A stretch of DNA of 64,000 nt from Ilex aquifolium. Lineage: Eukaryota; Streptophyta; Magnoliopsida; Aquifoliales; Aquifoliaceae. The notes beneath the pieces were generated by a model, which was not told where the DNA came from, made no database searches, and worked only from the letters and a program-made list of their open reading frames with translations. Where the stretch lies: assembly GCA_951799425.1 (NCBI GenBank), contig OX637404.1:21679545-21743544 (forward strand), written 5' to 3'. Position numbers and translations under genes: made by a program. This document shows positions 9,227 to 19,895 of this stretch, piece by piece; positions within the stretch are counted from its first letter, which is position 1; every line of letters starts with the position of its first letter.

Positions 9227-11893
9227 CTAGCGAAGTGATATTGGAGCTCGAGTGTTTCTAGATAAACACTTCCGACGATTGTCACCCACTTTGCCGCACA
9301 ACTCACAATGTATCTGATTACGACCATCTGGCGGAAATTCCATCTCATTTCGTATGCGCAGGGCTTGTGGACGACCAACCAAGTCTCAACGTTGGTTGCG
9401 ATTAGAGACTAACTTAGTACGTGGAGGATCATCCCAATAATGTTCATGCTCCAGATGATACATTTGGGGCACCTAAATTTTCTCTTAATTTTCGATGTTG
9501 TACATGGGATCTATGTAAGATTGAAAATGCAATTGAAAATGAGAGCATACAGTCAATACATGAGAGCAATGAATTCTATAAATTACCCATTTTTCGCATG
9601 TACACGACCGGTCTTCAAGACAAACAACTTGCTTCTGACGACCTCCAGTCACCACTTCAATAAGACCACACTTCTTATAAAATGGCGTCATTTCGTGGAC
9701 ACGACTCATTTGTTGTGCATGTTGTACTCGGTCCACAACATCCTTAGGAAATTTCAACTCATTTTCTTTCCATTTTTCCACCTTATCTCGATGTTCGAAA
9801 TGATACTTAGTGACCTAATAAAATATCGATTTCACATAAGCAGTTATGGGCAAATACCTAGCACCTTGAAGAACATTATTAAAAACCTCAGAAATATTGG
9901 TTGTCATTATGCCATATTGTCGTCCACTATCATGGGCTAATATCCACTTCTCCACAGGTATTCTGTTCAAGTACTCAGTTGTTTCTTCTTTAACGTTGCT
10001 TATCTAGGTCATCAGTGCATCGAACTTGCAAATCTGTCTTGCTTTGTCAGCCCTCCACATAAAATCGTACAAATGGGCATCCTTAAACTGTGTATTAAAA
10101 TTACTACACACATGCCTAAGACAAAAGCGATGATAAGCATGTGGTGGATGCCAAGCAGAATTTTCCATGTTCACAGCAGAAATGATTCCCGCGTGCCTGT
10201 CAGAAATTAAACATATCCTTTGCATATGTCTAAGAACTATCCGCCGAAGGTAATATAGGAAAAAAGACCAACTTGATTGAATTTCCTCTTCCATGATAGC
10301 AAATGCAATGAGAAACAGTTGCTTATTAGAATCAAAACCCGTTGCCACTAACAACTTTCCCTTGTACTTGGCACGCAAAAATGTCCCATCAATACTGACA
10401 ACAGGTCAACAATATTTAAACCCTTTAATGCTAGCCTTCAGTGCCCAGAATATTTGGAAAAACATTATATTCTTTAGATTCATAGTTATATTGTCACTTC
10501 ACAATCGAGCCAGGGTTATATTTCTTGATGGCACCCAAAAATTTAGGCAACATGTCATACGACGACGTCCCAATCACCGAAAATCATAGCAATTACCTTG
10601 TTCCTCTCAATCCAAACTTTCTTATAGGAAATATCATACTTAAAATTTTCCTTTATATTTTTCTGAATTGTTGACATTTTTGTTTGCGGGGGATCACCAA
10701 CAAGTCCCAATATATTATGACATATGAAATCAGAGTCTAACTGCCTGTAATCACGACTCATTCAAGGGTAGAAGTAGATATGAGGTCCATCATATTTCGT
10801 GATCTGAAATATTTTCAGCTTTTTCCTAAAACAAGCACGTAGTTTTTACTTGCGATTAGGCTGCATGTACATGTTGCGCTGTATAGCCCACACCGTTGTG
10901 TTCATCTCCACCACAACATAATCCTGATTTAGCTTGATGGAATACTATTTAACTGCCCTAATCAATGAAACTTTATCATTAAAAATCATGTCCTTCGCCA
11001 ACTCCATCTTTATTGGATCCCACAAATTCAATTCAACAGACGGTACTAAGCTATCTGCTTCAGAATGCTGACCAAATTCAATGTTTGTGAAAAAAGAGGA
11101 GTAAGACTTATGCATCTGAACCTCCCCACCAGTCTCAATTTGTTCACCATTCCCATCATCGTCATCCGGGTCATCAAGCATTATCTGACACACTTGTACG
11201 ATCATTCGCACACATTTCTTCATATTCCTGGATTGGGCTTTGTTGCATTACTGGTTGATGGACATCAACTTGTTCACCCAACTCAATCCCCTCCTTACAT
11301 ATTTGACAATTCTAACTCATTGGGTTTGAGTACCCACCATATGTAGCAGATCCAGAATTTTGGTGGGTATAGGTGTACTGCCCAGACATATCCACTAACT
11401 GCATCCCCACTGGAGTGGAACATTCACCCATCAACCCAGAAGTTGGAAATGTTGAGTTGTCTATCTCTCGCTTGGGCAACTCACTATAAGATATGGTAGT
11501 GGTGGTTAGGCACCCCCTGGTCTGACTACTGCCTACGATAACATTGATGTCCTCCGTCTCCACATACAAAGCAACACTAGCCATGTTGGGGTTGTCGACT
11601 ACAACATTAACCAAAGAAGTAACAAGTTCATCGTTCCCAATTTTCAGTTCGACATATGTATTCATGTTTGATCCTGCTCCTAGTGTAAATGGATATCTAT
11701 ATGTCTACCTCAACTTGTAATGCGACCTTCCCAACCCCACTATAGTATAAATTTTACTCAACAACTCCGGTAGTTTTGTGCCACTATTTATAACAATTCC
11801 ACCTTTGCGAGGAGAATTGTAAGATAAACCCTCCAATCCATATTCCATTTGTCCATCCCAATATAGCAAAACAGTAACTTATTTTCCTGCCAT
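9227..11893 (-). pseudogene. MuDR-type transposase relic of MULE-1
   Basis: Read on the minus strand from MAGK at 11893. The N-terminus has VTVLLYWDG, a start seen in plant Mutator transposases. The MuDR DNA-binding domain lies near 10960-10800 (YSIKLNQDYVVVE, KIFQITKYDGPH). The DDE catalytic region lies at 10430-10010 (SIDGTF, then FLIAFAIMEEE, then ISDRHAGI and HRFCLRH). A SWIM zinc finger, CTCEKWVIYRIHCSHVL, lies near 9560. A C-terminal zinc knuckle, CELCGKVGDNRRKC, lies near 9280 after GRPQALRIRNE. The gene appears intronless and carries roughly ten in-frame stops plus frameshifts, so it cannot make a transposase. Product role: cut-and-paste transposition of elements with matching ends. 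Confidence 0.85.
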
Positions 11894-12259
11894 TTTAATT
11901 AGTTTTCGTCATGGAATAAGTTCTGAATTCACAAGAACCTGAGAATTAATAAAAAAAAGGTTAATACTTGAGGAAGAATAGATCCATAGTTAAGTTTAAC
12001 GCATGCGACATACAAGAATTGATAAAATATGAAACCTCCTTAGAGTTGGAAGTGTCGAGCAAACAAACTAAGAAACCTGGAGATCAAACCAATACTAGGG
12101 ACTTTGATAAAAACAAGGACAATGGTGGTGCTTGCTTACTGAGAGACATAACTACAATGCTATTACTGAGGGTGAGAGACTGAGATGGTGTTGCAAAATG
12201 GTGTTGCTTGGATATTTATGAAAATTTTATGGAACTTTAACATTATACAAAATCTTAAA
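11894..12259. other. Gene-free stretch upstream of the MULE-1 transposase
   Basis: The probable promoter and 5' flank of the minus-strand transposase. A 71-codon plus-strand frame at 11968-12183 has no recognisable motif and is not called. Confidence 0.4.
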
Positions 12260-12499
12260 CAATTTATAGAAACGTTGATTCAATTGACGTTTTACATTGT
12301 GAGCAGAGGTTTAGGTCGTCTTAAAACTGTTATTTCAACTAAAGTTTTATATATAAAGACATCATTTCAACTGAAGTTTTTAAAATTGCATGAGTTTGGG
12401 AAATACTTTCAACACAACTTAGTTTTGGGTATAAGTTCCCAAAAATCACCTAGATTTGGCTATAAGTTCCCAAAACTACCTAGTTTTGGGTAAAAGCTC
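12260..12499 (-). repeat. Inner copy of the MULE-1 right end
   Basis: Ends ttttgggtaaaagctc at 12499, the inverted form of the left end at 836. Inward it has two to three tandem units related to ttcccaaaactacctagttttgggtataag, then aaacgttgattcaattgacgttttac near 12270. It is more diverged from the left end than the outer right end at 14047. The next 9 bp (gactcatta) do not match the left flank, so this end is not paired by a target duplication with 836. Confidence 0.65.
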
Positions 12500-13070
12500 G
12501 ACTCATTATACTTAAGTAAATAGAGAGAATGAAAGAGCAAAATGAACACATCAACCTTAACTCCATTGAATAAATGATTTATCCCACTCGATATGTATAT
12601 ACCTTTTTTTTCACCCAAAACATTATAAATGTGCTTCCATATATGCTCTAAAGTACTCAATTTCTCTATATGCATGAGCCAAGATTATTCTAACGCAGAT
12701 GGTTGAAATCAAAAACCAGTGAACTATAACCAACAAAACATGCTAGAAGCAATATGGTTTACTAATTACCATATTTTACTACATTTATAATTACATAAAA
12801 GTCATTTACATATACATCTAGAGAGTAATATCCTACAAGCTTCTTACCACAATATTGAAAAACACAGATTTGTTTCTAGTGTATTAGTGTAGAACACACA
12901 GATACCCTATCCTGTGAAGACTTGCATGTGAATGAGCTTCAAACCAGTATTCATGTTTATTTCCAAAAGGAAGGAAAAAGATAAGTTATTAGGAGGGACT
13001 TGTTCTCTAAAAGTGAGGCAACTAAATTATTTACATCCGAGGTGTTTTGTACAATAGTGAGTTCAATTTC
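12500..13070. other. 571-bp spacer between the two inner MULE ends
   Basis: Ordinary AT-rich DNA with no ORF or repeat that I can support. It lies outside both inner terminal repeats, yet inside the outer pair that carries the target duplication. If the composite reading is right, this is carried host DNA. Confidence 0.5.
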
Positions 13071-14046
13071 GAGCTTTTACCCAAAACCAAGGGTTTTTTC
13101 AAACATAGATACATCATAGATAAGGGAGAGGAGAGAGAAAAAACAGAGAGAGGGAGAGTTACATGTTGTGGAGGTGGCTATGGTGGAGGCGTTGTCAGAG
13201 CAGTGGTGGTTGCAGTGTGACGCTGGTCCGAATGATGTTGTGTGCATGGGTTTCTGATGGTGGGGTGGGTTTCAAAATTGGTTGTATCCGATGGGGTTGG
13301 TGGTGATTTCAAAAGGTGCTGGTGGTGGTGATGATTTGCAAAGGTGGGGGGTGGGGGTGATGATTTGTGAAGGTGTGGATTTTCAAAGGTGGGGATGGTG
13401 ATGATTACTGTTGGAGGGGGTAGCGGTGGTGGAGGCCTTGTCAGACTAACGGTGGAGGAGTGGTGGTTGCTGTGTGGCTGACAAGAGGTTTTTGTGGTGG
13501 ATGTGGTGATTTCCGATGGTGGGGGTGGAGGGGGTAGTGGGGATTTCGGGTTAGGGCTCTAATCTCAGAAAAGGGGGAAAATCAGAGAGAAGGAAAGAAG
13601 AGAAAGAAGAAAGGGGGAATGGGCGTTTTTGTGTGTGTGGTGGTGATTTCCGAAGGTGGGGGTGGAGTGGGTGGTGGTAGGTGGTGGGGATTTCGGGTTA
13701 GGGCTCCTAAAACAGAAAAGGGGGAAAATCAGAGAGAAGGAAAGAAGAGAAAGAAGAAAGGGGGAAATGGGTGTTTGAACTTACCGTAAAAAACGCTAGT
13801 TCGAATGACGTTTTTAAGGAGACGTCGGTTGGATTAGCGTTTTACATTGCCAAATAGTTTTTTATCTTTATTTAAAAACGTCATTTACAATAACGTCTTT
13901 TACTCAAAAACGTCAATCTAAGTGACGTTTTTAGATTAAAAACGTAGAATGACGTTTTTAAAAGTACCTAGATTTTGGAATTAGTTTGAAACCTACCCTC
14001 TTTTGGGTATGAGTTTGAAAAATCCTTTGCTTTTGGGTAAAAGCTC
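13071..14046. mobile_element. Non-autonomous MULE unit at the right end of MULE-1
   Basis: Begins gagcttttacccaaaacc and ends ggttttgggtaaaagctc-like sequence, so it has both types of end within 976 bp. The right 260 bp contain the same ACGTCA/TGACGT palindromes as the left end at 836. The middle (about 13131-13780) is rich in GGTGG and GA tracts and is internally duplicated. No transposase is present. It may have been a separate small element before becoming the right end of the composite. Confidence 0.6.
13507..13780. repeat. Tandem duplication in possible captured gene DNA
   Basis: Two copies of about 135-150 bp lie side by side. The first runs about 13507-13640 and the second about 13642-13780. 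Shared landmarks are gatttccga.ggtgggggtgga, gatttcgggttagggctc and aaaatcagagagaagg. On the minus strand the unit reads as a CT-rich leader followed by CCCTAACCCGAAATCCCCACC, which looks like a plant 5' UTR and start of a Pro-rich protein. Capture of host gene DNA, as in Pack-MULEs, is one explanation. Confidence 0.6.
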
Positions 14047-14047
14047 C
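13790..14047 (-). repeat. MULE-1 right terminal inverted repeat
   Basis: On the minus strand it begins ggagcttttacccaaaagc and aligns with 836-936. It contains inverted ACGTCA/TGACGT pairs near 13800-13830, 13870-13905 and 13908-13935. The target duplication aacttttgg follows at 14048-14056. Confidence 0.75.
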
Positions 14048-14056
14048 AACTTTTGG

Positions 14057-14173
14057 TACTTTACTGTTCAAACTATGAGTTTAAATATGAACTATGGTTA
14101 CTATCTTTTAGTTGTAAACAAACTAAGTGAAAAGAGAGTGTCTCATCGTGCAGTAAAAAGAAAGAGAAGAAGA
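14057..14173. other. Short host-like stretch
   Basis: AT-rich DNA between MULE-1 and LINE A. The 14-bp word taacgtgggggaat at 14174-14187 follows and is a candidate LINE A target duplication. Confidence 0.4.
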
Positions 14174-14218
14174 TAACGTGGGGGAATTTTTTTTTTGGAT
14201 AGAAATGATAGTGATTTT

Positions 14219-14984
14219 TCATTGATTGGAACTGGCTACATCATGTTGAAGGAGAGGTGTCAAGAACAAAGGACAATCCTCCCTCCAAATATGGGGTTCC
14301 ATACAATTTTCTGCATACTCTGCTAGGCAGTGCACTACAGCATTGCCTTCTCTACGGGTCCATGGAAAGGAAAGCTCAGCAAAACTACTTGCAAAGGATT
14401 TGATTTGATCAACAAACTTGCCTAGTTCAGATAACTCCGTCATATCACTTTGAAGTGCATCAATGACCAATTTATAATCGCCCTCAATAACAACTTTATC
14501 ATACCCAAACTCTGCCGCTATCTTAATACCACAACTTGCCGCAAATGCCTTTACATGATCAGGTTGAAGCAATCCTTGTATTTTTTGGCAATATCCCATT
14601 ATAAACGAACCATTCCAATCCCTAATCACCATCCCAACGCCTGAGGAGCCAGATTCAATAAAAAGTACACTATCAAAATTAATTTTCAGCACCCCAACTG
14701 GAGGGGCAGATCACACTCTTCTATCCTCTGTATATTCATGTCGCTGTGTAACGGGTTGGGGATCAAGGGTGCTACAATATTGTGTCAAATGGGTATTAGC
14801 AAAATCAACAATCTGGTATGGGGTGTAAGAATCATCACCAAGTCTTACCTTGTTCCCTATTAAACCACATTGTCCAAATGAGAGTGAAGATAAGACATAG
14901 GTGATGAGGGAGCAACAAATTTGAGGAGTTCATCACCCATTCTAGAAAAAAGGCTGAATTTCCTTGAGGAGGTTGTATACCTGC
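14219..14984 (-). pseudogene. LINE A piece 1: RNase H domain
   Basis: A 157-residue open stretch (14692-14219) is a plant LINE-type RNase H: LKINFDSVLF with the first catalytic Asp, then VGMVIRDWNGSF, then VIEGDYKLVIDAL, then the tail WTRREGNAVVHCLAEYA. The second acidic residue is not preserved: the KAE of the family reads KAFAASCG here. Upstream, to 14984, the frame degenerates. The DNA is cut by a solo LTR at 14985. Confidence 0.8.
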
Positions 14985-15542
14985 TGTTAGAAAAATAATT
15001 ACAACAAATTAGAAGGCTTTGATCGTGTATTCACTCTCCTTAAGGAAATTATGCCCCTACTATGTTGCTGCTAGGTTTGTGGCAGATTCCTCTAGGATTA
15101 ACAAAGCCAAATGGAATTTTAGATAGCAAACTCTAAAATTCTCCCAAGAACAGAATAGAGAAACGTTTTCTTTTTATATCTTTATTGAAAGATTTGTATA
15201 GGCATTTATAATACCTTTAGAGATGCAAAGAAGAGACACAACTCTTGGGCCAAGGGACACATAGCAGTTAAATAACTGCTTAATTAATATAAAACATTTT
15301 AATTACAAAACATTTAATTATTAATCAAGCCCAAGATGCTCCAAGTGCCTATCTTTTGACTTTAAATATTATTTTATTTAAAACCTAATCAAGACCCATT
15401 GATTTGAAATATTTGGAGCTTCCTTCCAAATCTTCCCACCATCCAAACTAATTGAATTTGGTGTATTCCTTCTTTTAAACTCTTACACTCCCTTTCAACT
15501 TTTCCAATGTGGGATAGCTTACTTTACTAACTATTTCTAACA
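14985..15542 (-). mobile_element. Solo LTR, Ty1/copia-like, in LINE A
   Basis: Terminal TGTTAGAAA and TTTCTAACA (inverted), length 558 bp, flanked by the 5-bp duplication cctgc (14980-14984 and 15543-15547). The minus strand reads TGTTAGAAATAGTTAG, has TCCCACATTGG soon after, and a TATAAATG box near 15205, all common in copia LTRs. No internal region remains. It looks like the product of LTR-LTR recombination and is a whole single LTR. Confidence 0.85.
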
Positions 15543-15547
15543 CCTGC

Positions 15548-17456
15548 TAGCTGCCAGACCGCATGAGCAGATGGACATTCCAGGAATATATGAGTAGTAA
15601 TTTCGTATGGGGCACCACACTGGAGAAAATCTGTATCAATATTGAGATGCCTATGTCTGAGGTTGCCTCCACAACTTTCCTAGAAGCCCATATACTGGGC
15701 CATGTGAGAGAAGGGTGCGATCCCAAAGTAACATCCATAATTGACGAGAAAGGAAAATATCTTGCTTTTAAGACTTTATGAAGCTTGGATTCAGGATTCT
15801 AAATCAAATGCAAAAATTGCTCAGCTAGCATCGCCAAATTGAACGTTCCCATATCCCTAAACCCTAGACCCCCACACGCCTTGGAAATACAAAGTTTATC
15901 CCATGTCAAGCAATAAATTTTCCTTTCATTAGTTTTTTGTCCCCGCCAGAAATTAGACAACATGCTATTAATTTTGGAATAAAGAGAAGAAGGTAACATA
16001 AAATAAGACATTGCGTATGTCGGTATTGCTTGCGCTATTACCTTAATCAAAATCTCCTTGCCCGCATTGGATAAAGTTTTCTCCTTCCACCCCTGAATTT
16101 TTGACCAAACTCTATGTCGAATCAAGCTAAATATCTCCTTTTTAGATCTACCCACAACAGACGGAAATCCCAAATATTTTTCATGGCACCTCGCGCTCGG
16201 CACTTGCAAAACATTCACAACTTGACACCTGACCTCTTCACTCACATCTCCACTGAATACTATAGCTGACTTTGAAATGTTAACCTTCTGTCCGGAAGCC
16301 CTTTCATATCTATATAGACATTCTTTCACATCGCCATAGAAGGTTATCGTCGGAAAATAGTAGATGAGAGAACACTGGACCCCCTCGGTCAGTCGATAAT
16401 CCATGGACTAAACCCTCACTTCCAGCATTCTTTAACAAAGCTGAAAACCCCTCAGAACATATTAAAAATAGGTAGGGCGACAATGGATCCCCCTGCCTAA
16501 TGCCTCTTTGAGGCTGGAAAAAACCTGTTTGCTCCCCATTAATTACCAGAGTCAGACACCATATTAATGCACGCCATAATCAAACGAATCCAACGTTCAA
16601 CGAACCCCAGCTTAGCCATTATTGATTCCAAATACTTCCATTCCACTCAATTGTAGGCTTTATTCATATCAAGTTTAATAGACATAAAACCTTTTCCCCT
16701 TTTTCGTTTCATCTTCAAATACTGGTTCAACTCGAAAGCTACCAAAATATTATCCGTAATAAATCTCTCTGGTACAAAAGCACTTTGGTATTCCGACATT
16801 ATATTTGGCAGTATTCTCTTCAAACGATTGGCTAACACCTCGGCCATGACCTTATAAATGACATTACACACTTATGGGGTGAAACTATGTCATATCCTCG
16901 AGAGATAGAACTTTAGGAATCAGAACAATATGAGTAAAATTGAGTTTTGGGCAAGACACACCTGCATTTAAAAAATCAAAAACAATTTTGGTAACATCCA
17001 CGCCAACCACATCCCAAAACTTCTGGTAAAATTCAGTAGTCATCCCATCCGGACCCAAGTGCTTTTGACAGGTGAATTTGACTTCTGCCTCTAACACTTC
17101 ACCCCCATTAAACTCCCTTAACAGCATCTCATTCATTTGAGTCGTGACCCTTTGCGGAACACAATCGATAACCTTGTCCAAATCTTCTTGAGAAAGATAA
17201 CTCGAAACAAATAAACTTTTGAAATAAGAAAGCCCAGTACTCTCAATTTGTTCTTTGTCAATAACCCACTGCACGTCCTCATTACGAAGACCCCTGATAG
17301 AATTTCTTTTCCTTTTCATACTTGTTTGGGCGTGAAAAAATTTAGTGTTCCAATCCCCTTCTTTTTAGCCATGGAGACTTTGATCTTTGTTTCCACATGA
17401 CCTCCTCTGCCTCAAGTAATTGGTGGGTATGGTTATGAATTATTTTCAATTCCATG
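15548..17456 (-). pseudogene. LINE A piece 2: reverse transcriptase region
   Basis: Minus-strand stretches in order: the pre-RT linker (EEVMWKQRSKSPWLK near 17400), early RT (LGPDGMTTEFYQKFWDVVG, TIVLIPK-type motif near 16920), RT palm (LANRLKRILPNIMSEYQSAFVPERFITDN, KLDMNKAYN near 16650), late RT and thumb (ASGQKVNISKSA, KYLGFPSVVGRSKKE, IPTYAMSYFMLP), then the connection domain (ACGGLGFRDMGTFNLAMLAEQ). Several stops and frameshifts split it into at least four frames. One lies at the KRRGLEH stretch near 17340, where the family has EGDWNT. It is bounded by solo LTRs on both sides. Confidence 0.85.
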
Positions 17457-18208
17457 TGGTGATGGTAAGATTTCGGTTTGGGCCGCCCATCCAAAACTCA
17501 AAGCATTTAATTGGCCCATTGAGTACGTCGCAGTCCAAACAACTCATTCGCAGCCTATCCACCCCGCAATAAGAATGGGCCACAACCCAAAGAGGAGAGC
17601 CCAATGACGCCTAGATCGATACATTCACACTTGGCCATATCGAGCTCAACGGAAATTAGCTCGGGAACAAAGAGCTCAGTATTCGTTAGATTCCAAGCAT
17701 CTCCCGTCGCGCCAAGTGTCCAGGGTACAGCTTCTGGAGCCACTAACGAACACGTACTCTCTGATAAAAGTAATATTTGTGCACATTCTATTTAAGGATC
17801 AGGGACACGATTTGCGTCAGGATGGCAGATTCCACTACAAGACAAAGGAGGAGAGGACCACGAAATAAGCCAAGAAAAGGAAGAAATCACAGGAAACCCT
17901 AGATAATTACTTGTATAAATAGAATACCACCACACTGTGTAAAAGAGTTCTAGAAATTTGAATTCACAAGACACTGTACGCAAAAGACTCTAAGTCAAGA
18001 AACCTACTGTAATCTTCTTCTTCAAGCAATATAAACCATAATGGGCAAGAGTCTCCATTGTAGTGGATGGAAGGTGAACCATTTATATACTGTTTTTTAT
18101 TCAACTTCATTATTTATTTTTCTATTAATCTAAATATTCACACTATCCCCTCGTTGAGTCTCATAACCACTGTTCTGCACTTGGGTCAAATATTTTCGAG
18201 CACCATCA
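17457..18208 (+). mobile_element. Solo LTR in LINE A
   Basis: Begins tggtgatggtaag and ends gagcaccatca, with inverted TGATGGT/ACCATCA just inside. Flanks are ccatg (17452-17456) and ccatc (18209-18213), a 4-of-5 duplication. A TATA box, tataaatag, at 17914-17922 sets plus orientation. The family is uncertain; the size (752 bp) and style fit a Ty3/gypsy LTR. It separates two LINE A pieces that belong together, which supports a true insertion. Confidence 0.65.
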
Positions 18209-18611
18209 CCATCCTTCCAGCTTCGTCTAACATTACATCTTGCATTTCAGAAATTCTTTGGCGGTTGCTTTGTAATTGATGGCCAACATGGCCAAACTTT
18301 TCTTTATTCCATTTCAAGAGACCAACTCGACAAGAATGCATCTTATTCATGAATTGTTTTTCTGAAGAGCCAGACTCAGATGCTACCCAGCAACTTCGAA
18401 CTACATCGGCACATAGAGAATCCTTTGTCCACATCGATTCAAATCTGAACCGCCTTTTCCTTCTGCTATTGACCCCCAAATTTTCTCCTGAATTAACACG
18501 TAATAGCAGTTGACAATGATCTGAATCTGTATTAGAGACGAAGACCATCTGGCTATTCGGGAAACAAGATGACCATGAGGTCGACGCCCAAACTTGATCA
18601 ATCCTCTCTTT
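18209..18611 (-). pseudogene. LINE A piece 3: endonuclease end and linker
   Basis: The minus-strand frame from RIDQVWASTSW through TDSDHCQLLLR (the SDH motif that closes the APE-type endonuclease), RFESMWTKD, and WNKEKFGHVGHQ into the coiled linker QSNRQRISEMQD. It is open for about 130 codons. The right edge is the 17-bp target site used by LINE B (18595-18611). The solo LTR cuts its left edge. Confidence 0.8.
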
Positions 18612-18642
18612 TTTTTTTTGAGAAGCAACGATAAAAAATTTA

Positions 18643-18757
18643 TTACTCATGAATGTCAGCAAGAAGGAGAGACATAACAAAGTCTGGTGCTTGCTCCAAC
18701 CATACAACGGAACTATTTAATGGTAATGCAAACCGAGCTAACTCATGGGCTACTTTA
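18643..18757 (-). pseudogene. LINE B ORF2 C-terminal tail
   Basis: Thirty-eight codons, AHELARFALPLNSSVVWLEQ through LLLADIHE and a stop. They complete the RNase H domain whose upstream part ends with NGNKV at about 19896. The two parts are separated only by the solo LTR and its cttta duplication. A T-run (the poly(A)) follows 30 bp downstream. Confidence 0.8.
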
Positions 18758-19895
18758 TGTTGAAAGTGTGGTACTTCAAATATAGTAAAATCACTTATTG
18801 AAACTTCTGATATTAAACATGTAATGTATAAAAAAAACAGTAACAATTAAATGTGAAACAGTTACACAGAATATAGTTTTAACGAAACAGTTACACAAAA
18901 GAGTTACACGTAACTATTTGTATAACTAATATAAAAACTAACCCGATTGCAGAACAGGAACTGTTATTGAACTTTAAGTAGATCAAGGCTAGTGTTTGAC
19001 ACTATGTCCTTAAGACAGATTTTGCCCCTACACACGGTGCTTATGGAATATCGAGCGCCTGCCTCCCAGGATACAATGATCTTTACACAGATAGAAATAG
19101 CACTTCAATCTATCTGTCCAGCGAACCAAACTTGTGTTGTGTACTCTCCAAATGCACTGCCTTAATGCTGAAATGCAGACTGCCTTAATGCCTTATTGTA
19201 ATGCACTAATCTCTGCCTTAATGGTGAAAAGCGGACTTACTTAAAATGAATAACGGAATGATTAAGTGTTTTATGAATGGTAATGATCCTGGGTAGTTAT
19301 TGACTCTTTGGTGACTTTGCGGACAATCACCACACTAAAGGACGCAACCTTGGAAGACTAAACAGAATAGCCAGTAGACACCTTGAATAACTGTTCACCA
19401 TGAACAGACACAATCCAATTTCGGAATAAATCCGAACCAGTGTGATCCACGGATGCCCAAAATTAATTTCGGGTTGCCCATTTATTTAAATGAATTTTCT
19501 CCAAAAAGATAGGGCTTGACCCACACCCACACCCACACCCACACCCGAGCCCGGCCCGGCCGGGTCGGGTCGTGGCAAGGCGGCCCATGGAGCAAACTTG
19601 GCCTATATATGCCCATGTTGGATCTCTTCCTCAACCAATATGGGATTGGTGTCAAATCCCACATTACACTTTCTTTTATTTCCACATTTCAAGAGGGTCA
19701 CTTTGGAGCCTATTTTCTCATTCATTTCTTACTCGATTTGAGCAAGTGAATATACTACATTATTCTCCTCACGGAGTAGAATATGAACCCACGAAATTTT
19801 ATTCAAAATAATAATTGGGTCCCACTTTAATTTAGGCTCAAAGTCGACCAAAATTCAGTTTTTACTCTTTAAAAAAAATCTGATTTGGTCCAACA
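18758..19895 (+). mobile_element. Solo LTR in LINE B
   Basis: Begins tgttgaaagtg and ends ggtccaaca; flanked by cttta at 18753-18757 and 19896-19900. Length 1,138 bp with no internal region. A TATA-like ctatatat near 19601 suggests plus orientation. A (CACACC) run with adjoining GC-rich gcccggcccggccgggtc lies at 19518-19570. It looks whole as a single LTR. It is the youngest layer here, since it sits in LINE B, which sits in LINE A. Confidence 0.85.

Larger units (their letters stand above)
836..14047 (-). mobile_element. 13.2 kb Mutator-like element (MULE-1), composite
   Basis: The two ends are inverted copies beginning gagcttttacccaaaagc; about 100 bp can be aligned by eye at roughly 86% identity. 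The 9-bp word aacttttgg lies directly outside both ends (827-835 and 14048-14056), the expected Mutator target duplication. Inside, on the minus strand, are a MuDR-type transposase relic, a plant mobile domain gene relic and an unrecognised ORF relic. An LTR-element fragment and repeat clusters are also enclosed. Two more copies of the same terminal sequence face each other at 12499 and 13071, so the structure resembles two neighbouring elements moved together by their outermost ends. An alternative is two separate insertions, but neither inner pairing shows a target duplication. All coding parts are decayed. Confidence 0.8.

Noticed and set aside
11968-12183. A 71-codon plus-strand ORF upstream of the MULE-1 transposase
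   Set aside because: No motif, no splice support and no counterpart in the other element; likely chance.
14219-14692. A 157-codon RNase H-like ORF as a host gene
   Set aside because: It sits at the 3' end of LINE A next to its poly(A), with other LINE domains upstream in the right order.
19516-19811. Two overlapping plus-strand ORFs with a HTHTHT start
   Set aside because: They arise from the (CACACC) microsatellite within a solo LTR.
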